Source: an uncultured Bacteroides sp. (GTDB taxonomy: Bacteria > Bacteroidota > Bacteroidia > Bacteroidales > Bacteroidaceae). Taken from it: 8,297 nt of DNA. The translations under genes and the position numbers were made by a program. The DNA lies in NCBI GenBank assembly GCA_934716785.1, contig CAKUYM010000185.1, positions 1-8,297 on the forward strand. The letters run 5' to 3'. Shown here piece after piece: positions 1-6,517 of this stretch. The notes beneath the pieces are model-generated. The model saw only the letters and a list, made by a program, of their open reading frames with translations, did no database searches and had not been told where the DNA came from. How positions within the stretch are numbered: position 1 is the first letter of the stretch; the number at the start of each line of letters is the position of its first letter.

Positions 1-45
1 GACATCATAGCCGAGCATTACTAATTGCCCGTCTACTTCCTTTCA
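1..45 (+). rRNA. 23S rRNA, 3' end only (partial)
   Basis: The first bases match the end of bacterial 23S rRNA. The stretch with GCCGAGCATTACTAATTGCC corresponds to the E. coli 3' region that ends in GAGCTAACCGGTACTAAT followed by about 20 nt. The 3' boundary near 45 is extrapolated from that E. coli distance and could be off by about 10 nt. The rest of the gene lies upstream of the window. Its position 5' of a 5S gene on the same strand supports the call. Confidence 0.8.
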
Positions 46-79
46 GACCTGTACGGAGCGCGGTATATACGTTTAGCGG

Positions 80-100
80 TTACTCCCCTCAAAGGAGTAA
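80..100 (+). other. Hairpin in the 23S-5S spacer
   Basis: TTACTCC (80-86) and GGAGTAA (94-100) form a perfect 7-bp inverted repeat around a 7-nt loop. It lies between the 23S end and the 5S start and has no T-run after it, so it is not a terminator. A role in processing the rRNA precursor is plausible but is inference only. No tRNA is visible in this spacer. Confidence 0.45.
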
Positions 101-140
101 TGCACTGAGATTTTACTTTCCATCATGTCATCACCTTATT

Positions 141-251
<111 letters not shown>

Positions 252-258
252 TGAAGAG

Positions 259-299
259 TCCCCTTGGTTCAAACAACGAGCCGAGGGGATTTCTGTTTT
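259..299 (+). terminator. Intrinsic terminator of the rRNA operon
   Basis: A 12-bp stem joins 259-270 (TCCCCTTGGTTC) with 278-289 (GAGCCGAGGGGA), with two G-T wobbles and the 7-nt loop AAACAAC. A T-rich tail (TTTCTGTTTT) follows. It lies just after the 5S gene and should end rRNA transcription and insulate the genes downstream. Confidence 0.85.
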
Positions 300-387
300 C
301 ATACACTTCAGCCAAAACGGAAAGTAACATTTTTTAATACACAAAATTACTTTCTTAAAGAACAAAATCTTTTGTTGCTTGTTTTAA

Positions 388-407
388 TATTAGAGTTAAA
401 TCTAATA
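388..407. other. 7-bp inverted repeat in AT-rich spacer
   Basis: TATTAGA (388-394) and TCTAATA (401-407) are perfect inverted repeats separated by 6 nt (GTTAAA). They lie about 45 bp upstream of the candidate promoter of the small gene at 499. This could be a protein-binding site, but in DNA this AT-rich such repeats also arise by chance. The rest of 300-450 shows no gene or other clear signal. Confidence 0.25.
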
Positions 408-450
408 GTTTAAATGATGTGAACGACGGTAAATGTATGCATTTTATTGC

Positions 451-458
451 TACATTTG
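451..458 (+). promoter_or_regulatory. Candidate Bacteroides-type -7 promoter element
   Basis: TACATTTG is an exact match to the Bacteroides primary sigma factor -7 consensus TAnnTTTG. It lies about 40 bp upstream of the ATG at 499, leaving room for a 5' leader of about 30 nt. No good TTTG -33 element is seen 19-21 bp further upstream, so the assignment rests on the -7 box and its position. Confidence 0.4.
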
Positions 459-498
459 TCGGCAAATATCAAAAAGCAACAATAAATAATTGGATACA

Positions 499-936
499 AT
501 GAGAAATTTCTCCAAATTCATAGTAACTTTCTTTCTGCTAATGCTATCCTTCAGCATCAGTGGAAATGCAGGGAATTCTTCTTGTATTTCAGTTTGTTCT
601 TCTTCCTGCCAGTTCTCTGAATCGACTTCCGAAAGCAATCAACGATCTTCTGTCGACAGCCATTCTGTGAGTTATGATAACTCTCAGTCTTTGTCTATAT
701 CGGATGTGGAATTGGAGGCTAAGCCGTTGACTGAATCAATTGTCAATAACTATCGTCTGCGTAGAATCATTGAAATAAATGATGCTTTAAAAGACGTGAT
801 ACATAAGTTTTTCCTGTTAAGAGAAAACTCACTTGTATTAGATCAAAGTAAATCTTATTATTCGGATAAGGATCCACATTATTCCATTATCTGTAGCGAT
901 TACTATGTATTCGCTCTCAGACGTATCCTTATTTAG
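499..936 (+). CDS. Small secreted Ser/Cys-rich protein, function unknown
   Basis: I do not recognise this 145-residue protein. Its N-terminus is a clear Sec signal peptide: a basic start (MRNFSKF), a hydrophobic core at about residues 7-20, and a likely cleavage after SGNA or SGNAG. The mature start holds three evenly spaced cysteines, C29, C33 and C37 (CISVCSSSC), followed by a Ser-rich, probably disordered stretch to about residue 70. The C-terminal half is more ordinary, with charged helix-like sequence, a fourth Cys near residue 132 and a basic hydrophobic end (RRILI). A TTG at 490 would add three residues, but ATG 499 gives a more typical signal peptide start. No strong Shine-Dalgarno is present, as is normal in Bacteroides. 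A candidate promoter lies at 451-458. The gene stands alone between the rRNA terminator and exbB, with a 163-bp gap after it. The product is probably periplasmic or secreted. Confidence 0.7.
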   Translation: MRNFSKFIVTFFLLMLSFSISGNAGNSSCISVCSSSCQFSESTSESNQRSSVDSHSVSYDNSQSLSISDVELEAKPLTESIVNNYRLRRIIEINDALKDVIHKFFLLRENSLVLDQSKSYYSDKDPHYSIICSDYYVFALRRILI

Positions 937-993
937 TATTCTCTTCTCTTTCTTACTCGTATAAATTTACTTTTCGTACCTCTGTATGAACTG

Positions 994-1022
994 TGCGCCT
1001 TTTTTGTGTTCAAAAAGTCGCA
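994..1022 (+). promoter_or_regulatory. Possible leader hairpin upstream of exbB
   Basis: TGCG (994-997) pairs with CGCA (1019-1022), C999 pairs with G1017, and TTTTTG (1001-1006) pairs with CAAAAA (1011-1016) around the loop TGTT. The stem has one mismatch and one bulged T. No T-run follows, so it is not a standard terminator for the small gene upstream. It lies about 80 nt before the exbB start, so it would be in the leader if transcription starts near 970-985. The best -7-like match there is TAAATTTA at 962-969 (7 of 8 to TAnnTTTG), with no convincing -33 box. Both assignments are tentative. Confidence 0.3.
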
Positions 1023-1099
1023 GGGTCTGTAGCGCAGTGTGTCTAATCGTTTGAGATTTTCTAAATAACTAAAATTAATATCTTAACAAAAAACTTATT

Positions 1100-1903
1100 A
1101 TGGAAACTACTAAAAAGACTCAAATTGTAGGTATAAAGAATGCCGGTATCGTAATCATCTGCTGTTTTATTCTGGCAGTGTGTATTTATCATTTCCTATT
1201 GGGAAATCCGTCCAACTTTATGAACAATGACCCGAACAACCATCCGTTGCCGGGAAATTTCTTGGGTACTATCTACAAAGGTGGCATCATCGTACCTGTC
1301 ATCCAGACATTGTTGCTGACTGTAATCGCACTGAGTATCGAACGCTATTTTGCTCTTCGCTCTGCTTTCGGAAAAGGCTCTTTGGCTAAATTCGTCGCTA
1401 ATATCAAAGCTGCCTTGGCTGTCGGAGATATCAAGAAGGCACAGGAAATCTGTGACAAGCAGCAAGGTTCTGTGGCTAATGTCGTTACTTCCACGCTGCG
1501 CAAATATGACGAGATGGAGAAGAATACGTCGTTGTCTAAGGAACAGAAACTATTGGCTATCCAAAAAGAATTGGAAGAAGCTACCGCATTGGAAATGCCT
1601 ATGATGCAACAAAATCTTCCGATTATCGCCACTATCACCACATTGGGTACTTTGATGGGGTTGCTCGGTACCGTAATCGGTATGATCCGTTCGTTTGCCG
1701 CACTGTCTGCCGGTGGCGGCACCGACTCAATGGCCCTGTCGCAAGGTATCTCCGAGGCTTTGATCAACACTGCCTTCGGTATCTTGACCGGTGCTCTGGC
1801 TGTTATCTCTTACAACTATTACACTAACAAAATTGATAAGCTGACTTACGGGCTCGATGAAGTTGGATTCTCTATCGTGCAGACTTTTGCTGCTACTCAT
1901 TAA
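1100..1903 (+). CDS. exbB: ExbB/TolQ/MotA-family proton channel subunit
   Basis: This inner-membrane subunit of the TonB energising complex forms, in known systems, a pentameric ring around ExbD that conducts protons. The 267-residue protein has four hydrophobic segments, at about 14-35, 61-80, 173-197 and 219-240. The last three match the classical ExbB fold. The family motif TTLGTLMGLLGTVIGM (180-195) and the motif GISEALINTAFG (216-227) are intact. T191, T224 and E219 sit where E. coli ExbB has T148, T181 and E176, the residues lining the channel. A large cytoplasmic region lies between segments two and three, as expected. The first segment is additional to the E. coli architecture and is followed by a short Asn/Pro-rich loop, probably periplasmic. 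ATG 1100 is the first start in an open frame, with an A-rich leader and no Shine-Dalgarno. It is the first gene of a six-gene run, 28 bp before exbD. Confidence 0.95.
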   Translation: METTKKTQIVGIKNAGIVIICCFILAVCIYHFLLGNPSNFMNNDPNNHPLPGNFLGTIYKGGIIVPVIQTLLLTVIALSIERYFALRSAFGKGSLAKFVANIKAALAVGDIKKAQEICDKQQGSVANVVTSTLRKYDEMEKNTSLSKEQKLLAIQKELEEATALEMPMMQQNLPIIATITTLGTLMGLLGTVIGMIRSFAALSAGGGTDSMALSQGISEALINTAFGILTGALAVISYNYYTNKIDKLTYGLDEVGFSIVQTFAATH

Positions 1904-1931
1904 TTCTGCCACTCTTTAAAATCTATTAATC

Positions 1932-2537
1932 ATGGGTAGAGCGCAAATTAAAAAGAAAAGTACATTCATAGATATGACTGCCATGAGTGATGTTACCGTG
2001 TTGCTTCTGACTTTCTTTATGTTGACTTCAACATTTGTGAAGAAAGAACCGGTGCAGGTGAATACTCCGGCTTCCGTATCGGAAATCAAGATTCCGGAGA
2101 CAAACGTGCTTCAGATTCTGGTAGACCCGAATGGAAAAATATTTATGAGCCTTGACAAACAGCAGGATATGCAAGCTGTTTTGGAGAGCATGGGTGAAGA
2201 GTATGGCATTAAGTTTACTCCCGAACAGGAGAAACGGTTTACGTTGGCTTCCACTTTCGGGGTGCCGATCAGAAGTATGCAGAAATTCCTTGACCTACCC
2301 GAAGACCAACGGGACAAGGTGCTTAAAAACGAAGGGATTCCCTGTGATAGTACCGACAATCAGTTCAAGGCATGGGTGCGCAATGCGCGTCTTGCCAATG
2401 CTGACTTGCGCATCGCTATCAAGGCGGATGCTTCGACTCCATACTCGGTGATAAAGAATGTTATGAACTCACTTCAGGATTTGCGGGAGAATCGGTATAA
2501 TCTGATTACTTCTCTCAAAGCGGAATCTGGAGAATAA
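1932..2537 (+). CDS. exbD: ExbD/TolR-family proton channel subunit, first copy
   Basis: This ExbD-type protein partners ExbB in proton-driven energisation of TonB. The 201 residues comprise a short basic cytoplasmic N-terminus, one membrane helix at about 21-36, and a periplasmic domain. D20, in AMSDVTVLLLTFFML, is placed like the essential membrane Asp25 of E. coli ExbD. The periplasmic domain begins with the usual strand (VLQILVDPNGKIF, 59-71) and resumes with DLRIAIKADASTPY (158-171), matching the family pattern. Between these lie about 85 residues, against roughly 30 in E. coli ExbD, including a predicted helical stretch at about 97-135 and a Cys at 138. The protein is therefore clearly longer than the 141-residue E. 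coli protein. The ATG at 1932 is the natural start and no Shine-Dalgarno is seen. It lies between exbB and a second exbD-type gene 15 bp downstream. Confidence 0.94.
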   Translation: MGRAQIKKKSTFIDMTAMSDVTVLLLTFFMLTSTFVKKEPVQVNTPASVSEIKIPETNVLQILVDPNGKIFMSLDKQQDMQAVLESMGEEYGIKFTPEQEKRFTLASTFGVPIRSMQKFLDLPEDQRDKVLKNEGIPCDSTDNQFKAWVRNARLANADLRIAIKADASTPYSVIKNVMNSLQDLRENRYNLITSLKAESGE

Positions 2538-2539
2538 AA

Positions 2540-2545
2540 AGGAGG
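2540..2545 (+). promoter_or_regulatory. Strong Shine-Dalgarno before the second exbD
   Basis: AGGAGG lies 7 nt before the ATG at 2553, in the 15-bp gap after the first exbD. None of the other genes in this window has such a site, and Bacteroides genes generally lack strong Shine-Dalgarno sequences. It fixes the start of the second exbD and may raise its translation relative to its neighbours. Confidence 0.6.
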
Positions 2546-2552
2546 AAACAGA

Positions 2553-3206
2553 ATGAGTGCTGAAGTACAAGAGAGCGGCGGAAAAAACGGAAAGAGCAAA
2601 CAGAAGAAATTTGCCGTGAGGGTGGACTTCACCCCGATGGTGGATATGAATATGCTGCTGATTACTTTCTTTATGCTTTGTACCACGCTGAGCAAGCCTC
2701 AGACTATGGAGATAAGCATGCCGAGCAACGACAAAAATATTACAGAACAACAGAAGAGTATGGTGAAGGCTTCGCAGGCTATTACGCTGTTATTGGGGGC
2801 GGACAACAAGCTCTATTATTACGAAGGGGAACCGAATTACAAGGATTATACTTCGTTGAAAGAGACGGATTACACTCCGAACGGAATACGTTCCATACTT
2901 CTTCAGAAGAATGCGGCTGCCGTGAACAGAGTGAGAGCTTTGAAGCAGCAGAAGCTTGACCTAAAGATTTCAGAGGATGAATATCGGAAGCAGGTTTCCG
3001 AAATAAAGAGTGGAAAAGATACGCCGACCGTGATTATCAAGGCGACGGATGCTGCTTCTTATAAGAATCTGATTGACGCGCTGGATGAAATGCAGATATG
3101 TAATATAGGTAAATATGTGATTACGGACATTGCCGAAGCGGACGAATTCCTGATTAAGAATTTCGATGCGAAGGGCGCCTTGTCACAGAATCTTGCCGAT
3201 AAATGA
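2553..3206 (+). CDS. exbD: ExbD/TolR-family proton channel subunit, second copy
   Basis: This is a second ExbD-type protein, of 217 residues. Its cytoplasmic N-terminus is basic and Gly/Lys-rich (about 1-24). It is followed by FTPMVDMNMLLITFFML, which aligns well with the E. coli ExbD membrane start, so D31 is the probable proton-carrying residue. The membrane helix spans about 32-46. The periplasmic part has the expected strands (ITLLLGADNKLYYY, 77-90, and TPTVIIKATDAASY, 157-170). Between them lies an insert with a Lys/Glu/Gln-rich, probably coiled-coil segment at about 118-152. The two ExbD proteins share motif positions but differ widely elsewhere, so they are not a recent duplication. 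Paired exbD genes next to one exbB are known in Bacteroidetes TonB clusters. The proteins may occupy one channel as a heterodimer, but this is inference. The gene overlaps none of its neighbours; tonB starts 25 bp on. Confidence 0.93.
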   Translation: MSAEVQESGGKNGKSKQKKFAVRVDFTPMVDMNMLLITFFMLCTTLSKPQTMEISMPSNDKNITEQQKSMVKASQAITLLLGADNKLYYYEGEPNYKDYTSLKETDYTPNGIRSILLQKNAAAVNRVRALKQQKLDLKISEDEYRKQVSEIKSGKDTPTVIIKATDAASYKNLIDALDEMQICNIGKYVITDIAEADEFLIKNFDAKGALSQNLADK

Positions 3207-3231
3207 TGTAACACCTAAAAAAGAAAGTAAA

Positions 3232-4047
3232 ATGGCAAAAATAGATTTAACTTCTCAGGAATGGTGTCAACTGATTTTTGAAGGCAAAAATCAAGCGTAT
3301 GGCGCTTATAAGATGCGTGCCAATTCGGCGAAACGGCACAACTTGGCAATGTTGGCTGTATTGGTCATCGCATTGATAGGGTTTACGATTCCTACGTTAG
3401 TGAAGTTGGCGACTCCGAAGCAGAAAGAGGTAATGATGGAGGTCACTACTCTGTCAAAGTTGGAAGAACCGGAAATCAAACAGGAAGAGATGAAACGGGT
3501 GGAGCCGGTAGCGCCTCCGCCACCTGCGTTGAAGAGTTCAATCAAGTTTACGGCTCCTGTCATCAAGAAGGATGAAGAGGTGCAGGAGGACAATGAAATC
3601 AAAAGTCAGGAAGAGCTGACCTCTACGAAGGTGGCTATCTCCATTGCCGATGTGAAGGGTAACGATGAAGTCAATGGGGCGGATATCGCCGATTTGAAGC
3701 AGGTGGTGACACAGGCCGAGCCGGAACCGGAAAAGGTTTTCGATATGGTAGAGCAGATGCCTACCTTCCCCGGAGGTCAGCAGGAGCTGATGGCTTATTT
3801 GGGCAAGAATATAAAATACCCGACCATCGCTCAGGAGAACGGGACGCAAGGGCGTGTCATCATACAGTTTGTGGTGGAGCGCGACGGGTCTATCTCGGAT
3901 GTGCACGTTGCCCGCAGTGTGGATCCTTATCTGGATAAGGAAGCTGTGCGCGTGGTGAAGAGTATGCCGAAGTGGATTCCGGGTAAGCAGAATGGTAAAG
4001 CGGTACGTGTGAAATTCACCGTTCCGGTAATGTTCAGGTTGCAATAA
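3232..4047 (+). CDS. tonB: TonB, energy-transducing protein
   Basis: TonB spans the periplasm and passes energy from the ExbB/ExbD channel to outer-membrane TonB-dependent receptors. The 271 residues begin with a cytoplasmic segment of about 37 residues holding the Bacteroidetes motif GKNQAYGAY (18-26), much longer than the N-terminus of E. coli TonB. One membrane helix follows at about 38-58. The periplasmic linker is rich in Glu/Lys/Pro, with PVAPPPP at 92-98 and a second acidic Pro motif (AEPEPEK) near 162. The C-terminal receptor-binding domain covers about 175-271 and shows the TonB_C pattern: FPGG, YP (196-197), GRVIIQFVV, LDKEA, PKWIPG (246-251) and a final PVMFRL. An upstream in-frame ATG at 3166 lies inside the second exbD and would add a non-conserved 22 residues, so ATG 3232 is chosen. 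The neighbours confirm the assignment. A PstS-like lipoprotein gene starts only 7 bp after the stop. Confidence 0.95.
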   Translation: MAKIDLTSQEWCQLIFEGKNQAYGAYKMRANSAKRHNLAMLAVLVIALIGFTIPTLVKLATPKQKEVMMEVTTLSKLEEPEIKQEEMKRVEPVAPPPPALKSSIKFTAPVIKKDEEVQEDNEIKSQEELTSTKVAISIADVKGNDEVNGADIADLKQVVTQAEPEPEKVFDMVEQMPTFPGGQQELMAYLGKNIKYPTIAQENGTQGRVIIQFVVERDGSISDVHVARSVDPYLDKEAVRVVKSMPKWIPGKQNGKAVRVKFTVPVMFRLQ

Positions 4048-4054
4048 AAGAGAG

Positions 4055-5002
4055 ATGATGAAGAGACAATTTTGGCTGGTGGGAATCGTTTTGCTTGCGG
4101 CATTGAGTGCTTGCCGCTCCAAATCGAAGGAGGAACCGACGGATACGTATTCGTCCGGGGTGATAGCCATTGCGGCGGATGAAAGTTTCGAGCCTATTGT
4201 GCAGGAAGAGATTGATGTGTTCGAGAGCCTGTATCCTCTGGCCGGGATTGTCCCTCGCTACACGACGGAAGTGGAAGCGATCAACTTACTTCTGAAAGAC
4301 AGTGTCCGGTTGGCAATTGCAACTCGGACACTGACTGAGGAAGAGATGAATTCGTTTCACAGCCGTAAGTTCTATCCTCGCGAAATCAAGTTGGCCACCG
4401 ATGCCTTGGCATTGATTGTGAATCGTGCGAATCCGGACTCTTTGTTGAGTGTACGTGACTTCCGCCGCATCCTGACTGGGGAAGCGAAAAACTGGACGCA
4501 GGTGAATCCCCGTTCCGGTATGAAAGATATTCAGGTTGTGTTCGACAATAAGAATTCGAGTACCGTACGCTTTGCGTTGGACTCCGTTTGTGGTGGAAAG
4601 CCGTTGGCAACGGAAAATGTGAAGGCCTTGAGAACGAATCTGCAGGTAATAGATTTTGTAGCGAAGAATCCCGCAGCGATAGGGGTGATCGGGGTGAATT
4701 GGTTGGGCAACCGCAGTGATACTACCAATCTCTCTTTCAAGGAAGAAATCAGGGTAGTGGCGGTGAGCGCTGAAGATGTGGCGACTCCGGAAAATAGCTA
4801 TAAACCTTATCAGGCTTATCTGTATTATGGCAATTATCCATTGGCGCGCCCGATTTACGCACTGCTGAATGATCCCCGCAACGGACTGCCTTGGGGATTC
4901 ACCTCTTTTATGATGTCCGACAAGGGACAGCGGATCATATTAAAATCCGGACTTGTCCCGGCTACTCAGCCGGTGCGCATAGTCCATGTAAAAGACGAAT
5001 AA
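4055..5002 (+). CDS. PstS-like substrate-binding lipoprotein
   Basis: This 315-residue protein resembles the PstS family of phosphate-binding proteins from ABC transporters. It has a lipoprotein signal peptide with a basic start (MMKRQ), a hydrophobic core and the lipobox LSAC, which places the lipidated Cys at residue 20. The mature part shows the family order: IAIAADESFEPIV (37-49), DALALIVNRANPDSL (116-130), RRILTGEAKNW (137-147), the likely ligand loop NSST (167-170), AAIGVIGVNWLG (207-218) and the C-terminal region YPLARPIYALL with FMMSDKGQ. No pstC, pstA, pstB or phoU is nearby; the gene lies instead between tonB and a TPR gene, 7 bp and 21 bp away. It may capture phosphate or another anion, or may have become a structural part of the TonB complex. 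The acidic KEE after the lipid Cys (25-27) resembles surface-export signals of Bacteroidetes lipoproteins only weakly. The family is well supported; the ligand is not known. Confidence 0.85.
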   Translation: MMKRQFWLVGIVLLAALSACRSKSKEEPTDTYSSGVIAIAADESFEPIVQEEIDVFESLYPLAGIVPRYTTEVEAINLLLKDSVRLAIATRTLTEEEMNSFHSRKFYPREIKLATDALALIVNRANPDSLLSVRDFRRILTGEAKNWTQVNPRSGMKDIQVVFDNKNSSTVRFALDSVCGGKPLATENVKALRTNLQVIDFVAKNPAAIGVIGVNWLGNRSDTTNLSFKEEIRVVAVSAEDVATPENSYKPYQAYLYYGNYPLARPIYALLNDPRNGLPWGFTSFMMSDKGQRIILKSGLVPATQPVRIVHVKDE

Positions 5003-5023
5003 TAACTAAAATTTGAAACTATC

Positions 5024-6490
5024 ATGAAACGAGTACAGATGTTTTTGGCAGGAGCGTTTATAGCAGTTGGGTCGCTCTGTGCGCAATCGTCCGATGCCGA
5101 ATGGCAGGCAGGCGTTGCAAAGCTGAAAGAAATTATTCAGGCAAATCCGGCACAGGCTGCCGAGCAAGCCGAACAATTGATAAAAGGAAAGAATAAAAAG
5201 AATGCGGAACTCCTGACTGCTATCGGTGACGTTTATTTGCAGGCCGGTAAGTTGTCCGAAGCGCAAGCGTATGCGGCTCTTGCCAAAAAGGCAAATAGCA
5301 AATCGGCTTTGGCTTCGGTGTTGGAAGGTGATATTGCTGCCAAGCAGAAAGATGCGGGGCTTGCTTCACAGAAGTATGAGGAGGCTATTTACTTTGATTC
5401 GCATTGTGTGCCGGCATATCTGAAATATGCGGATATTTATAAATCGGCGAATGCCAATCTGGCTGTAGACAAACTGGAGCAGTTAAAGGCGCTTGAGCCG
5501 TCCAATGCAGCCGTAGACAAGAAACTTGCCGAGATTTATTACTTGAAAAATGATTTCAGTAAGGCTGTTGATGCCTATTCTCGTTTTGCAACGGGGCCGG
5601 CGGCTACCGAAGATGATTTGGTGAAGTATGCGTTTGCCTTGTTCCTAAATCATGACTTTGCAAAGTCGCTCGAAGTCGTAGACATGGGACTGAAAAAGAA
5701 TCCGCGTCATGCGGCGTTCAATCGCTTGGCGATGTATAACTATGTTGATTTAAAACGTTTTGAGGATGCATTGAAAGCAGCGGATACTTTTTTCAACGAA
5801 TGTGATAAGGCGGATTATTCTTACTTGGATTATATGTACTACGGGCATCTGTTGGAGAGTCTGAAGAAGTATGATGCTGCTGTCAGCCAATATGAGAAGG
5901 CTGTGGAGATGGATCCGACGAGAACGGATTTGTATAAGAATATCTCTTCTGCTTATGAACAGGAGAATAATTATAAAAAGGCGATCGGTGCCTACCATAA
6001 ATATTACTCGTCTCTCGAAAAGGAGAAGCAGACTCCTGACTTGCAGTTTCAACTGGGCAAACTTTATTATGGCGCCGGCACGCAAACCGATTCATTGACT
6101 ATCAATGCGGAAGAACGCAAACAGGTACTGATGGCTGCCGATTCTGTTTTCCGGGTTATTTCGGAAGCGGCTCCGGATAGTTATTTGGGCAATTTCTGGA
6201 GGGCACGTGCCAATTCCGCGCTCGACCCGGAAACAACGCAGGGACTGGCGAAACCTTTCTACGAAGAGGTGGCCGCACTGCTGGAAAGCAAGAACGATCC
6301 TCATTACAATTCGGCATTGGTAGAGTGCTACAGTTATCTTGGATATTATTATCTATTGGCTATCGAGAACCCGGCATTGAAAGCGGAAGCAAAAGCCAAT
6401 AAGGAGAAATCTAAAGAATACTGGAGCAAAATTCTGGCTATAGACCCCGCTAATGCTACTGCTAAAAGGGCATTGGACGGCATCAAATAG
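5024..6490 (+). CDS. Secreted tetratricopeptide-repeat (TPR) protein
   Basis: This 488-residue protein has a Sec signal peptide (MKRVQMFLAGAFIAVGSLCA, cleavage likely after A20) and then mainly helical TPR repeats, so it should act in the periplasm as a protein-binding scaffold. Repeat-like units are visible at about 61-94 (LLTAIGDVYLQAGKLSEA), 95-128, 129-161, 162-190 and 196-228. The best-conserved unit lies at 265-298 (YGHLLESLKKYDAAVSQYEK, ending in DP), followed by 301-334. A further unit closes the protein at about 431-476 (SYLGYYYLLAIEN, LAIDP). No catalytic domain is recognised. It is the last gene before the terminator at 6518, 21 bp after the PstS-like gene. TPR proteins also sit next to exbB/exbD/tonB genes in some gammaproteobacterial TonB2-type clusters, which supports a role tied to the TonB complex. 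The partner and role remain inference. Confidence 0.9.
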   Translation: MKRVQMFLAGAFIAVGSLCAQSSDAEWQAGVAKLKEIIQANPAQAAEQAEQLIKGKNKKNAELLTAIGDVYLQAGKLSEAQAYAALAKKANSKSALASVLEGDIAAKQKDAGLASQKYEEAIYFDSHCVPAYLKYADIYKSANANLAVDKLEQLKALEPSNAAVDKKLAEIYYLKNDFSKAVDAYSRFATGPAATEDDLVKYAFALFLNHDFAKSLEVVDMGLKKNPRHAAFNRLAMYNYVDLKRFEDALKAADTFFNECDKADYSYLDYMYYGHLLESLKKYDAAVSQYEKAVEMDPTRTDLYKNISSAYEQENNYKKAIGAYHKYYSSLEKEKQTPDLQFQLGKLYYGAGTQTDSLTINAEERKQVLMAADSVFRVISEAAPDSYLGNFWRARANSALDPETTQGLAKPFYEEVAALLESKNDPHYNSALVECYSYLGYYYLLAIENPALKAEAKANKEKSKEYWSKILAIDPANATAKRALDGIK

Positions 6491-6517
6491 TGAATAATTT
6501 TAGTTGTTTGTCGTAAC

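Noticed and set aside
361..376. AACAAAA/TTTTGTT palindrome as a hairpin or operator.
   Set aside because: The spacing is only 2 nt, so the hairpin loop would cut into the stem, and such A/T runs are common by chance in this spacer.
490..498. TTG at 490 as the start of the small secreted protein.
   Set aside because: The ATG at 499 is a better start codon and gives the typical basic signal peptide start MRNFSKF.
450..638. A 62-codon minus-strand frame overlapping the small secreted protein gene.
   Set aside because: It is antisense to a gene with a clear signal peptide, and its acidic sequence is the complement of the Ser-rich region.
3166..3231. A longer TonB starting at ATG 3166, overlapping the end of the second exbD.
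   Set aside because: The added residues are unlike any TonB N-terminus, and the start at 3232 gives the typical Bacteroidetes beginning MAKIDLTSQEW.
3538..4170. A 210-codon open frame on the minus strand opposite tonB.
   Set aside because: It is an antisense shadow of tonB and the PstS-like gene. Its protein is His/Leu-rich with no recognisable domain, and it has no promoter or Shine-Dalgarno.
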